Shown here in pieces: positions 1-12,403 of a stretch of DNA of 63,752 nucleotides. The stretch comes from Carex sylvatica. Taxonomy: Eukaryota; Streptophyta; Magnoliopsida; Poales; Cyperaceae. The stretch is taken from positions 1-63,752 of the forward strand of contig CAXKVR010000933.1 in assembly GCA_964058845.1 (NCBI GenBank), written 5' to 3'. Both the position numbers and the translations under genes were made by a program. The notes below the pieces were generated by a model that was not told the origin of the DNA, ran no database searches, and was given only the letters and a program-made list of their open reading frames with translations. Within the stretch, counting starts at the first letter, position 1; every line of letters starts with the position of its first letter.

Positions 1-2276
1 AACATTTCCACGCCACGTGAAAAGCAAGTGTTTGAGCTGCCAAATTCATTTAGCAGACACCCTCATATGGGTATTTGATGAGAGACAGATAGTGAAACCA
101 AATCCAGTAATCGGGAATCCTGTCACGGTTTATGAAGAAACCGGAGAAGAGAAGGAAGTATGCAAGAATTGCAACAACCACAGTATAACCAATCATGACA
201 TGTGGGACCACAGAAGAAAGGAACGAGACAAATCCAGTACCGGCCCAAAAGGAGGCTAGTATGATGAGTACGAGTAAAGGAAACCCATGCCACCCCCTGC
301 TAATCCTACTGCAAAGAAAGTGATCAATGCAAAGGCTAAGGAAAGGAAAACAAGAGGCGGAATGCGACAATTGCATTGGATATCACATAAGATGCCTTGC
401 GGTATGCATTGTGTGTGGTTTCACGGAAATATATATAGCGCTCTTGTAGAAACACCGGGAGTGCATCAGCACATACATAGAACATAGTTGACATGCCCAT
501 GGCAAAGAAACCAAGCCGTTCTAGCGCACCTTTTGGGGATTCATCGAGGCGCCAAAAGATAGTGGCAAGAATAAAACCTGTGACCATGATTGTGCCAAGT
601 CGCATCAAGAATAGTTCGGGCATGCGCTTTGTGTTGGTGAAGGACCTCTTTGTCAAAACCCCCACTTCTATCCAAAAAGGGTTAGCATATTCATCCATCG
701 ATGCCCCAAGTCTGCCACGTGACACACTTGCAGTAATTGCACCTCTCAAAGTCAAAGGCGAAGCGGCATATGATGAATTTACCGGCTTGCTTACTTGTGC
801 TTGGTATCTCGAGTTGAAATCCACTAGTGATTTGGCCCCGATAGTGGGATCCTTGTACTCAAGCTCACGGATTAAGTCTAGAGCAAACTCGGTAGGATTT
901 CCATGCTCAGGTATTGGTTGACCGTATTGCGCAAAGAAATTGTATAAGTCATTAGGGGGGCCACTATAAACAGTTTGTCCCCGAGAAAGAAAGAGGATAT
1001 GATTAAGTAGGCCCATTATACGATAGCTCGGCTGGTGGATTGTCAATATAACAATGCTCCCGCTCTCGGCAATCTTTTTCAAGACCTGCACAACCATGAA
1101 TGCACTCGTGGAGTCGAGACCAGATGTGGGTTCATCAAGGAATAGCAAGATCGGGTCATGAATTATGTCGGTTCCGATTGAGACCCGCCTACGCTCACCG
1201 CCAGAGACCCCACGATGGCCCTCATCACCTATTATGGTATTTGCAGCACTCCTCAGGCCCAATTGATCTATTAGGGCTTCGACACGGGCCTTTTTCTTTG
1301 AGGCCGGTAGGGCCCGTGGGAGGCGGAATTCGGCAGAGAACATCAAGGTTTCTTCTACAGTGAGCATGGGAAAAAGCAAGTCGTCTTGCATCACATATGC
1401 AGAGATCATTTTCATGAGATTGCTATCTATGGGTTCTCCATTAAGCGTTATGCTGCCCCCGAGGCTCTCTTTCGAGATCCGATCCGCTAGTGCATCAATC
1501 AAGGTTGATTTTCCTGAAGTTAAAAGAGTACATGATATTTAATTTCAAGTGTTTCAAAAACTTTTTTTTGTGTGACTTTTTCTATGAATTTGGAGAAGCT
1601 TTTATTTTTCAATTTTGATTCCTTAATTAACACGATATATACAAGTTAGAACTCAAAATTCAGAAGCCTGGCCATTAGTTGCTATTCAGTATTTTTTTTC
1701 CTTGATACAGTTATCCTTCATTTCGTTCCATTTGTTTTTGAAATAGTACTTTATACTTGGTTTAGTAACCTAGGTTTGAACTAATATAGTTTATACAGTT
1801 AATAAAGATTAGTAAGAGCTCGATATGAGCTAAGTTCTACAGCAAATTGAATAAAAATAAAAAAATCAGTTAATATTACCGGACCCGCTTGCACCAAGGA
1901 TAGCAAAGATCTCCCCTTCTCTGGCCTCACCAGAGATGTTATTGAGTAGAACTTTAGTCCGTGACAAGTCCCCGGATGAAGCCACCGTGTCTGAGGCAAG
2001 ACGGTTGCAAGAGGACAGAGAGTGAAGGAATGCAAACTTCTTAGGCATCTTGACACTATAGTAAAGGTCAGTAAAGGCGAGAAGAAAAGGAAGGGAGTGT
2101 TGCGGGGTGGAAATCCGGGCACCACTCTGATCTCCATCGGATTTTATGCCAGCTTGTGTGGCAACTGAACCAAGCTCTACATCGGAGTCTCCTTTACGCA
2201 CAATTTCTTCGGTTTTCTCACCATGGTTGGGAGATTTCGGGTGAAAAAGTGCTAGTTTGCCAATAAATGGGGACAT
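1..2276 (-). pseudogene. ABCG half-size ABC transporter, 5' part, with three frameshifts
   Basis: Half-size ABC transporter of the plant ABCG (WBC) subfamily, a plasma-membrane exporter of lipids or hormones in relatives; substrate unknown here. Exon 1 runs 2276-1880 and exon 2 starts at 1513; the 366-bp GT-AG intron splits Walker A, and splicing restores GASGSGKST. Further motifs are the signature [12 protein letters not shown], Walker [14 protein letters not shown] and H-loop LTIHQPS, then the first membrane segments ([18 protein letters not shown]). The first ATG in frame is at 2276; upstream codons lack ATG. Near 360, 270 and 56 the conserved membrane-domain sequence moves to another frame, each time explained by one missing base, so the third shift restores the original phase. 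The 3' end lies outside the window. The gene is either a recent pseudogene or an intact gene with assembly indels; the ATPase domain itself is intact. Identity is secure, functional state is not. Confidence 0.85.
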
Positions 2277-5200
2277 CGATCGTGTTGAGTGTGTAACGTT
2301 TGACACGACAATTTTTGAAGAACTATATACGAAGAAACTCTTATGATATTGGTACCGGTTTATTTATTAACCAACAAATAATATCAGGAAGAGAGGAGAG
2401 GGAAGATGATATATGGTCATATAAGACTAATGGTTTGTTTAATCACTAGTGTATCTCTAGTACTGTGTTTATATACACATTTCTGTTTGGTGACATGAAT
2501 ATTGCTTAGTACGACTCTTGTTGTTTCTTGAATCCGATTAGTGTTACACGTGGCAGCAGATGGTTGGTTGTTTATTTGAGCTGAATTGACAAGCTTTCGT
2601 GACGGCTGGAATAGATTAGCAAATGACAGTTGATATGTATTATAGAATTAAATAAGGGAGGTTGGTCTTCTGAGGGTAAAGTGACTTACAATTTTTGAAA
2701 ATTTAAACCGTCGGAATTGATTTATTCGTTTATTAATTCTTCAAGCTGAGATAAACAGGGTGAATGACAATTTTCTCCATTTATATAAGAAATGGAGAGA
2801 TGCCACTAGATGATCATTATATGTTGGTCTCCAAAAAATTATGTATAACAAGATCCTTTAGATAGAAACAAGCTTCATTTTCTTTGATTAATTATTAAAC
2901 TGGGGAAGTAATTAATATTTTACATTTTTTGTTCCTTTCGTGGTAAAGAATATAACCATAGCTGAAGTATTTTATATAACCATGCTTCCTAATTAAAAAA
3001 GCTCGTTTATATTATGTTAGTTTCTCAGATAATATATATATTCATTAATTCAACCAACTGTGTAACTTGACAGGTACCGCTGAGGTTTTCTTAATTGCTC
3101 ACCTGCTAGTTGTTTTTCCCACGTTTGGTATTCGACCTGTCTCTGTTTCTTGGTTGATTAATCAAATTTAATTTAATGGCAATTTGCATCCGACCACGAT
3201 AAAGATTTTATGATCTTTTTGATGTATTGGTATTATTTCATAAAAAAAGTTTTATGGTAAAAATAATATTAATAAATCTGCCACAATATTTGATGTGAAT
3301 TTGTTGATTGAATATGACACATTTGTGAGATCATTAATCTCACATCGGACTTGAGTTCACTTGGACCTACCTACACAGAGCTTTTGTCTTGCTTAAACAA
3401 AATACAATTCAAACTTGTACAAATATGACAAGTACCAATATACTTGGACGGTTGGACCTACCTACACAGAGCTCTTGTCTTGCTTAAACAAAATGTACAA
3501 TTTACACTTGTACAAATATGAAATTAAAGTACCAATATATACTATGCATGTAGTAGACAAATATGAATATGATTATATGAATAATCAAATACAACTTTAA
3601 AATTTACAGGCCTCTTGTTTAACAGGATAATATATTGTATTCAACTTTGCTACTTAATCAGAGATCAATGCCAGAACTGTTTAATACACTGAATACAGTA
3701 ATGTGGTTATAGCGACTGACTTTACACACCTCAAAACATAAATATAGGATAGCAAGGCGTGGATGCTTCTTTCACATGGAAATTTTGTCATCCTTGTGAT
3801 ATTGCTTTAATTAAAGCTGTGGTTAGCAACAGCTAGTGACACTGACAACTAGAGAAAATTAATTGGGATTATTTAGTATTTACGGTTGAAGATAAATAAT
3901 CAGGAAACAACTAGCACAATACATATAACTTGGAAGATAATATTAAAAAACATTCAACGGCTCTTTAGACTATGTAATCTATAAATAAGCACTGTATTAA
4001 GATTTAAAATAACAATCAGAATTCAATCAAATAATTATATTTTCTCTCACATTCGAAGATTTATTCACAACAGTAATTCAGTAGCATGAAAGAAGTACAA
4101 TAAAAGAATCTTTCAGTAAAAGATGGCAAACGCAGGAATCGTATCCTCTGAGTACTACAAAGGTACTGTTATGTAGAGTTAGTGGATCTAGACCATTCTT
4201 TTAACCTGGCACAAATCTTAAAGGAGACCCCTATAGTGTAAATAGGCACCAGATTGAATTTGATCCGGCTGGTAGTAAATCTGGGACGTAAAGTTGTGGG
4301 CCCCATTGTGCAGTTCTACGGAGGATACTAGTCCGCAAACGAAATGGTCCTTCAGTAGAAGAATTTAACTCTTGAAGTGACCCAAAAACTTGGAAAGCAA
4401 ATTGTTAATTAGAAATCCAATTTGCTTTTATCGTTTACATTCAATTTATGACATAAACTATGTAATAGTGATGTAAATATTTCTATTTTCTTTTTTATAA
4501 AGTTACCAAGTTAAGTAGTAGAATTTTACCTATAACTTAAAAAGTATTGCTCTAAAGCTAGAACTAGAACATGCTTCCAAATTCATATCAAGCTGACAAG
4601 CTTCACGAGAAAAGATAGATATATATGTCTATCTAATTAATGAACTTACTACTGTAGATCCACGTTACCACGTATCCATCTTATAAATGAACTCGTTGCA
4701 TGGTGTCAATTGCAAGCTTTGAGTTGGTTTTTGTTGTAACTTTTAATGAGAAAATGAACTGCCAACTGTAACGACACTATTAGACAGAAGAGGAAAATAG
4801 GAGATGCAAATCGAGATACTTCTAGAACATAATTTTTATCTTTTTACCTTTTAGCTAAATTATGGCATAATAAGATAAAAAAGAAAACCGTTTCCTTTCC
4901 ACGGAGAAGATCGAAGATAAATTAAGAGGATACACAGCTTGCAATGTATGAAAGTCAGGGTGATTTTGGCATTGCTAGAGATGATTAAATTCAATCAAAG
5001 TCAAGTACCACTAGTTTTGATGTTCAACATAAGCTCCTATTGAGTGAAGCAAAACTCAGTTGTGTTGATGTACAATGTGTTGATTTTGCTAGTTGATATT
5101 TTGTGATGGTATGTAATAACTATCTGATAATGATCAGAGATAGAACTGAATTTTCAAACTATAAAAGTCAAGCGTAAATGTGATCAATCATATAAAATTT

Positions 5201-5352
5201 TTATGTTAGGGTTAATTTTTCAATAGAAAAAGCCCTAACTTTAAACTAAATAAAAAATTATGTATGAGTATTGAGTACAAAAATTCTGAAAATGAAAGAG
5301 GTCAAACATGGATTCACCACTGATGGGCCGATGGCGACAATTAAGGTTGAGA
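2277..5352. other. AT-rich spacer upstream of the ABCG gene
   Basis: No gene was recognised. The stretch holds the presumed promoter side of the minus-strand ABCG gene and one local tandem duplication near 3361-3542. Short open frames here have no recognisable domain. Confidence 0.5.
3361..3542. repeat. Two-copy tandem duplication, unit about 91 bp
   Basis: The string TTGGACCTACCTACACAGAG occurs at 3361 and again at 3452. Each copy is followed by similar sequence through CTTGTACAAATATG and AGTACCAATATA. The second copy carries small insertions. Confidence 0.8.
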
Positions 5353-7219
5353 TGACACTAGTGGAAAAATAGGAATCAGGATTGGCTATATGAAACAACC
5401 GATACTAGTATCTATCTGGATCGGTTCTTTGAACAAAACCGATCCTAATAGTTAATCAGATTGAATTTTTTAAACAACTGATCCTAATAGTTACACTATT
5501 AGAATCAGTTGTTTATAAAAATCGATCCTGATACTATCAGAATCAGTTGCTCTAAACAACTGATCCTGATACTACCGGGATCAGTTTTTAAAAAGAACCG
5601 ATCCTGATAGTTCAACTATCATGATCGGTTGTTAATAAAAAAACCGATCCTAATACTTTTTTTTTTTTTAAGTTGGTTTTGCAAAAAAAGAAGAAAAGTA
5701 TTAGGATCGATTTTTTATTAACAACCGATCCTAATATATATATATATTTTTTAAGATTAGGAAAGTGGACAACGTGCTGGGCCCCACCATGTAGAATTCT
5801 GATTTAATTATGGGAACAGATATGTTGAGATTAGTCGGGATGGCTCTGAAAGAAACTCGATCTACGCACATATATATATATATATAATATATGATTGACT
5901 TAGCTTTTTATTGATTTATAATTTAATTTTTCTGAGGTCTACACCGAATAAAGACTATCATATATTTGATAGGACCACAAGTGCAATCCATCGTTTCGTT
6001 ACTTGTTCTAACGCAGTAAAAAGGAGAACATAATAATTTGAAATGGCAAATGTACATGCTTACCTTTATTTTACTTTTAAGCAAAACTTGGTAATTCAAA
6101 AAAAAAAAAAAATTTAGGATCGGTTGTTTCAAACATCCGATCCTAGTAGTATTATTAATTTCAAATAAAAATGTTTGAAATTTCGTACTTATAATTTTCT
6201 AAAAATAATTAATTAATCTTAAAAATAAAGTAAAAATTTCCTACTTGCTTAATTGAATACATAGTCAAAATAAATTATGAAATTTCTCTTATAAAATGAG
6301 GGTACAAGAACATTGATCATTTAAAAATGAATATATGCATGATTGAATTGCCAATAAGGCAATAAGATTCTAAATAACACATATCAATTGTTTGCTGCTA
6401 ATTCGTTTAGCATTGAGTATTTTGTGTGATAAATTGGTTCAAATTCTGCATCTCACAAGCAAAGAAATACTAATATAGTTCATAACACATTTAAAAAGAA
6501 ATAAAAACCACATACCTATGTTACAGAAGCTTCTTGAGGAGATGAAGTCTCCAAATGGTCTAATTTTGATAGTTTCATCATCATACCATGATGAAAATTA
6601 ATGAGGTAATGAAACACGTTCTTGTTAATATATACAAACTTTTTGTTTGCCGAAATAACAAAATATTGCAAGTACAAACATCTCAATCAAACATTAATTT
6701 TTTTTTATAAGAATGACAACTTAAAAAAACTAATTAATCATATAATTAATTAAGTAATAAAATGCACAGAAGACTATCAAACTTATCAAGTGTTATCAGG
6801 ATAAACGAGAAATTTTAATAATTCATTATTATCAAGATGGTTGTTTAAACTTATTATTTGTTTGTGTTACATCTTTCTATGCTTCCTTATATCTGTTTGT
6901 TGTTCTGAAAAATTGGAAATAAACATGTTATTTAATTTTTTTTATTAAGTTGTGATGCTTCTGGCTGATCAAATTAACACATCCGTTAATATTTTTTGGC
7001 CTCTATAATTTAAGAGAAATCTAAATTAAACTATTGAGTCACATAATTGGAGTTGGATTTCTCAAATTTGAATAACAGAGATAATGAAGTATATATGCAC
7101 TCAAATTAGAATATTTGGATTTTAGGTTTTAGAATATTGTAAAACATAAAATAATATACAAAAAATGAGTAGAACTAGGGTGTTATGAAGTTTATCAAGT
7201 CACTTGGTGAATAACAGAG

Positions 7220-7350
7220 ATAATGTTCAAAAAACAGTGATTTTCTACCCATCTTAAAAAATAGTAAAAAAATTTCAAAAAAATATAAAATTTTATCTCC
7301 ATGCATATTTTAGTACAAATATTATGTTGAATAGTTCCGATCGACAATTT
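7220..7350. repeat. Fragment of a hairpin-MITE arm inside the CACTA element
   Basis: The run from TTTTCTACCCATCTTAAAAA through CTCCATGCATATTTTAGT to GTTCCGATCGACAATTTGAA resembles one arm of the hairpin elements at 19735-20152 and 62032-62422 in order and wording. The partner arm is absent, so it is probably a truncated MITE captured by the CACTA element. Confidence 0.5.
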
Positions 7351-7645
7351 GAACATGAATTTTTTGTAATAATTTAAGATGTGTATGATATTTAATTTAG
7401 GATGTGTATATGATATTTGATTATAACTTCTTATTGTGCAAAAAAAAAAAAAAATTAGGGTGCTAGCCAACAAAAAATATATGAAAGCTAGTCAAATAAA
7501 TAAAAATATTTTTTTTTAGCTTCAATAAAACATCAGTATCGGTTATTTTAAACAATCGATCCAGATTACTACTATTAGGATCGGCTGTTTACAATAACCG
7601 ATCCTAATTCTAAAAAAAAAAAAAAAAAACTTTTAGAATCGATTG
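7351..7645. repeat. CACTA internal duplication, copy 1
   Basis: Starts GAACATGAATTTTTTGTAAT and runs through a poly-A tract into subterminal GATCGGTT motifs. It is repeated with few differences at 8633-8925, so part of the subterminal region was duplicated inside the element. Confidence 0.8.
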
Positions 7646-7989
7646 TTTAAAATAACTGACCCTAAAAGTTTTTTTTTTAAGTAGAACCAACTTAAAAAAA
7701 AAAAAACTTTTAGGATCGGTTGTTTAAAATAATCGATCCTAAAAGTTTTTTTTTTTTTTTTGCAAAACCAACTTAAAAAAAAAAAAACTTTTAGGATTGG
7801 TTATTTTAAACAACCGATCCTAAAAGTATTTTTTTTTTTTTTTTTAAGAAACAACTTTTAAAAAAAAAGTATTAGGATTGGTTTTTTATTAACAACCGAT
7901 CCTGATAGTATCAGGATCAGTTGTTTAGAACAACTGATTCTAATAGTTGAACTATCAGGATCGGTTTTTTATTAACAACCGATCCTGAT

Positions 7990-8200
7990 AACTCCCTATA
8001 TAATCTGCTTATGGTTCTTATTTTCATTTCACGCCTCTCATTTTCAACTTAGCGTCTTTCTCTGTGTCTCCATCTCTCCCTCTCAAATCCTCAGTCCTCT
8101 GTGTGTGTGTCTCTCTCTCTGTCTCCATCTCTGTCTCTCCCTCTCCTTCGTGTCTCTCTCTCTCTCCGTCTCTTCCTCTCAAAGCCGAGCCTTTCAATTC
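7990..8200 (+). promoter_or_regulatory. Possible internal promoter and CT-rich leader of the CACTA element
   Basis: A TATA-like TATATAAT lies at 7997-8004, directly after the subterminal repeat block. It is followed by a CT-rich leader with microsatellite stretches of TGTG and TCTC (about 8098-8170). The placement fits a promoter remnant left after loss of the transposase gene. This rests on position and composition only. Confidence 0.3.
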
Positions 8201-8632
8201 TGTCAGTTTTTAATTTTTTTTATTGTTTCAAAAATTAATTAATGGTGTTTGTATATTGTTTTACAATCTTGATGACATCTCGCTCAAGTTACTTAATCAT
8301 CCGGCTGATCAACTATCACGGTATTAGCTTTATCTAATTTTCTCATTATTATACTTTTAAAAACACATTTTATTTTTGTATTTTTTTATTGGAAAATATT
8401 TTTTCATCTAATTGTTACCTTTATTTTTATTTTTCGGGTTTTTTCTAATCTCAAGTGATGTGATTGCAAAAGAGGTAATTATTTTTTTTTTATTGTTGTG
8501 CTTTACATTAATTGCATAAATGTGTGTTAATTGAAGAAATAGCTCAATTAGTCACTTGTATGTTTGTTAATTAAATTTTTTTTGGATTTAAATTTCTTGT
8601 TATAATATGTAATGCTTCACAAAACTTTGTAT

Positions 8633-8925
8633 GAACATGAATTTTTTTTAATAATTTAAGATGTGTATGATATTTAATTTAGGATGTGTATATGATATTT
8701 GATTATTACTTCTTATTGTGCAAAAAAAAAAAAAAAATTTAGGGTATTGGCTAGCAAAATATATATGGAAGCTAGTCAAATAATTTTTTTTTTTTTTTAG
8801 CTTTAATAAAACATCAGGATCGATTATTTTAAACAACCGATCCAGATTACTACTATTAGGATCGGTTGTTTACAATAACCGATCCTAATTCTAAAAAAAA
8901 AAACTTTTAGGATCGGTTGTTTAAA
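8633..8925. repeat. CACTA internal duplication, copy 2
   Basis: Second copy of the segment at 7351-7645, in the same orientation, differing mainly in homopolymer lengths and scattered substitutions. Confidence 0.8.
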
Positions 8926-9188
8926 ATAACCGACCTTAAAAGTATTTTTTTTTTTTTTGCAGAACCAACTTAAAAAAGAAAAGAAAAGGTATTAGGATCG
9001 GTTGTTTCAAATAACCGATCCAGATTATTGTAGTATCAGTATCGTCTTCATCAAGATCGGTTGTATTCCGATACTGAAACAACCGATCCAGATTATTGTA
9101 GTATCAGTATCGCCTTCATCAGGATCGGTTGTATTCCGATACTAATATGCGTATATAACCGATCTTGATTTCATATTTTCCACTAGTG

Positions 9189-9298
9189 TGAGTTTGGAAA
9201 ATAGATCTGTGATCCCAATGGTGCACTGAGATAATTAAGACCGCTTGATAAATGACAACAATTAAGGTAGAGATGAGTTTGGAAAATAGATCTGTGAT
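9189..9298. repeat. Right flank of the CACTA element with a duplicated, uninterrupted copy of its target site
   Basis: The right flank TGAGTTTGGAAAATAGATCT begins at 9189 and recurs at 9272. At 9254-9298 that second copy is preceded by a version of the left flank (ATTAAGGTAGAGA; left flank ATTAAGGTTGAGA at 5340-5352). It therefore reads straight across the insertion point, as an unoccupied site would. Confidence 0.8.
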
Positions 9299-9430
9299 AG
9301 AGAGAATTTCATAACCCTAATCTAGAGATAGAGAGAATGATAGAATTTCAGAGTTCTGAAATCTGAGCTGGAATTTCAGCCGACTTGGACTAATTAGTCT
9401 CATTTGCTCCTTGCAACCAGAGATGGTACT

Positions 9431-11267
9431 TAGTGGTTTGCTAATATCCGGGCGAGTTAAATCCGGTCCGGTCCGCTTGTGCTTGTTACCCGACCGGACC
9501 GTGTTTGTGTCTGAGTTTGCACGGGTATATGGGTACACGGGTGCGGGTATGAAAAGGGACGGACCCGGTTTTTAGGGAACAAACCCGTTGGAACTCGGAC
9601 TGAACTACACTCGTGCCCACCCGGACCGGTCTGCGTACCCGTGATATCCGTGTTCGTTGTACCTGTACCTGTTGTATCTGTGCCGCTTAAAAATTTTCAA
9701 TTTTTTTTGAAAAATTTGGATTTTTTTTTCCCCACCTGCCACGGGTTGCCAATACCTGTCCGGGTTGTCCGTACCTGCCACGGATTTATTTAGTTTATTT
9801 TATTTAGTTTATTTAGAAGGGAGATCAAAATTAGAAGAAAGTTTGAGAAGGAAGTCTACTAGTGAATTCACAGCTTCTGAGATATCTCATATGTTGCGTG
9901 ACTTTTAGCAAAATCTAAACTGTTCAAATACATTCTGCACAAATCCAAAAGCTCAAATAATACTAGACCGTGTGCCATCTCGAATGGGCAGCAGACATGT
10001 CGGTCACGCAACATATGAGATATCTCAGAGGAAACGCACAGTGAAACGGTTACAGTGAAAATAGCCTATGAAACGGAGCAATCCATTGATAATATGCACA
10101 CTTCATCACAGATCAGACGGCTCATATTCACAGCCCTATTCTGATTCTAAACATGTACAATATAAAATATGAAAAAAAAATAAAAAACTACTTTTTAACA
10201 TCTTATATTTACAAAACATAACAAATATTGACAATTTCATTGAATTTCATTATTTTTAGTCTCTTCAAACTGAGCCAAAGAACACAAACCGTTGATTTCT
10301 GTATGAGCATTCAACGGTCGATCTGTAATAAAATGACACATAATTTCTTTTAAAATGATCAAGTTAGTACCATAAATTAAAAAAAAAAAAAATTGGAGTT
10401 CCAACAATTATAAGCTTCGATCCAATGTATAATATCTATTTCCCTACGATGTCGCTATATTCCGTCGCTTGAATGGATATGTAAATGAACATCAAATTAG
10501 ATCAAACTCACAAACAATGAAATTAGTGGAACAATATTTAATTTGAACGGTTCCAATCAACCAACAGACGACGTTTATTGTTGTTTCTTCATTAACTCAC
10601 CTAACAAGAGTTGATGTTCTATGATAATGTATATTTAACATAAGTCATTGATACAACATGCATGTACAACTATACAATTTAATTTGTTAAAATTATTTAA
10701 GTCATTTATATTTCGGTATAAATGTTATCAATATCATTTTAAATTATTGTCATTTAAAAAAAATAAAGTTGGATTAGTTTAACCAATTGTTTAAATTTCA
10801 CTAGTGTGTATATCAATTCAAAATACTTTATTAAATTTAATCTCGGATTTATTCCTTATTCCTTATATTAATTGTTTAAATTTATAATAAAAAAATCAAC
10901 ATCAATTTTACTCGCAAACATGACTTAAATTATAACATTGTTTCAAAAAAGTTTATTATAAGCAATTTATTATAACATTGTTTTAAAATTATTGAGTTAA
11001 AAAAAAACAAGAAAAAAAAATCGGACCGGATCGGATCGGACCGCCCAGCCCCCCTATCCGGACCGTCTAGCCCCCCTACCCGGACCGCCCGGCCTCCGAA
11101 TCTGAGACGAGCACGGGTATGAAACGAGCAGGACAAGGATTTTCAAAATTAAATCCATAATGCCCGTGCCCATTTACCCGTGTACTCGTTGTGCCTGTGC
11201 TCGTTGTACTTGACGTCCGCCACGGATTTTGCCCGGCCCACCCCGAGGTACTCGGAGCAAACCACTA
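9431..11267. mobile_element. Non-autonomous hAT element
   Basis: Perfect 12-bp terminal inverted repeats TAGTGGTTTGCT and AGCAAACCACTA are flanked by an identical 8-bp target duplication ATGGTACT (9423-9430 and 11268-11275). Both features are diagnostic of the hAT superfamily. The subterminal regions (about 9445-9790 and 11020-11250) are unusually GC-rich, with repeated CGGACCGG, ACCCGT and CCACGG words in inverted arrangement at the two ends. The middle is AT-rich with no transposase, so mobility would depend on another element. Confidence 0.92.
9876..10029. repeat. 27-bp perfect inverted repeat around a 100-bp spacer
   Basis: Arms at 9876-9902 and 10003-10029 are exact reverse complements (left arm begins TCTGAGATATCTCATATG). 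They lie inside the hAT element. No target duplication was seen, so it could be a nested MITE or a rearranged hairpin. Confidence 0.8.
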
Positions 11268-11275
11268 ATGGTACT

Positions 11276-11927
11276 GTTGTAGCGAGAAGTTGAGCCCAGA
11301 TAAAATTAAATATTTTTAGGACTTGTTAAGTTAATGTTTCTATCAAACTAAGAATTGCTATCCGCAGCGAAGACCAGATCATATCTCAAAATTTAGGCTC
11401 CTCTAATCTAATCCGTCCGATCAAAATGAACATACCAAATTAAAGACTCCACAGATAAAAGCTTCACAGAGAATACCTATCCATCACACTAAACGGGGTC
11501 CCGAGGCATTTTAAAAAAAAAGGAGTTGGGCCCAGATTAAATCAGGCTTTGTCTTCTGCGTAAGCCGGAATCTCATCCTTTAAATAGGCCTGAATACTAT
11601 AGCCGAAAAAAAAAATCATGATTAGTATAAGCTCTAATTCTGGAAACTGTTTTTCAGGAGGCATTTAGATCATTGTATAAAATTTTATTTTATAAGAATT
11701 ATCTACTAAAATGTTAACCGAACATTCTCCATCTCCTAGATTTTCAAAAACTCTCAGATTCAAGTTGAGTTGGTACTTAAAAGGTCAGTACTGTTGTCAT
11801 ACCAGCATCAACCCCCAGTCGGTACGTAAAAAGATTTTGCATGTCTTGGAAACTTATAGAAACAGGACCTTCAAATTTCAAACTTGTGTCAGGCCAACTA
11901 AAATTAATCAAATCAAAGATATCCTAT
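11276..11927. other. Spacer without recognisable genes
   Basis: AT-rich sequence between the hAT element and the Mutator-type MITE. Two short overlapping open frames (11711-12035) have no recognisable domain, and one runs into the MITE. Confidence 0.5.
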
Positions 11928-11936
11928 ATATTAAAT

Positions 11937-12357
11937 GAGGAGGATTCAAATGCCTCTATTTTTTTTTGCCTCCACCATGCCTCTATTTTTTTAAACTTTA
12001 ATAACTCAAAATTTAAAACTTATAAGTTAAAATAAAACCAATAGATGCAATCTATGTTATTTTCTCTATGTGCTGATAAAAAATTATCACATTTCAATTT
12101 TATTTTTATGTGAATCAATAAGCTCAAAAATCAACGTCTAGAAATCATCCACATTAGTGCATTTTTTTATAAGCTCTTGATGACAATCAAAATAAAATTG
12201 AAATGTCATAATTTTTTATCCGTGCATAAATAAAATGATGTAGATCATATCTAACGGTTTTATTTTGACTTTTAAGTTTTAAATTTTGAATTATTAAAGA
12301 TTTTAAAAATAAAGACACAATGGAGAAAAAAAAAATGGAGGCATTTGAACCCTCCTC
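11937..12357. mobile_element. Mutator-type hairpin MITE
   Basis: 421 bp with termini GAGGAGGATTCAAATGCCTC and the inverse of GAGGAGGGTTCAAATGCCTC (one mismatch), flanked by an identical 9-bp target duplication ATATTAAAT (11928-11936 and 12358-12366). The whole element is a long imperfect inverted repeat. TSD length and a G-starting terminus fit Mutator-like elements. It lies about 47 bp past the stop codon of the PPR gene and may form part of its 3' flank. Confidence 0.88.
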
Positions 12358-12403
12358 ATATTAAATACTAAATATAAAAAAAAAAACAACAACATACAAT
12401 TCG

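Larger units (their letters stand above)
5356..9188. mobile_element. Non-autonomous CACTA (En/Spm-type) DNA transposon
   Basis: The element begins CACTAGTGGAAAA at 5356 and ends with the exact inverse TTTTCCACTAGTG at 9188, a 13-bp terminal inverted repeat with the diagnostic CACTA. A 3-bp target duplication TGA flanks it (5353-5355 and 9189-9191). Both ends hold many direct and inverted copies of a GGATCGGTTGTT-like motif (5400-5750, 7540-7990, 8815-9170), the subterminal repeat pattern typical of this superfamily. No transposase frame is present, so it is non-autonomous. The interior carries an internal duplication and a piece of an unrelated hairpin MITE. Confidence 0.93.
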
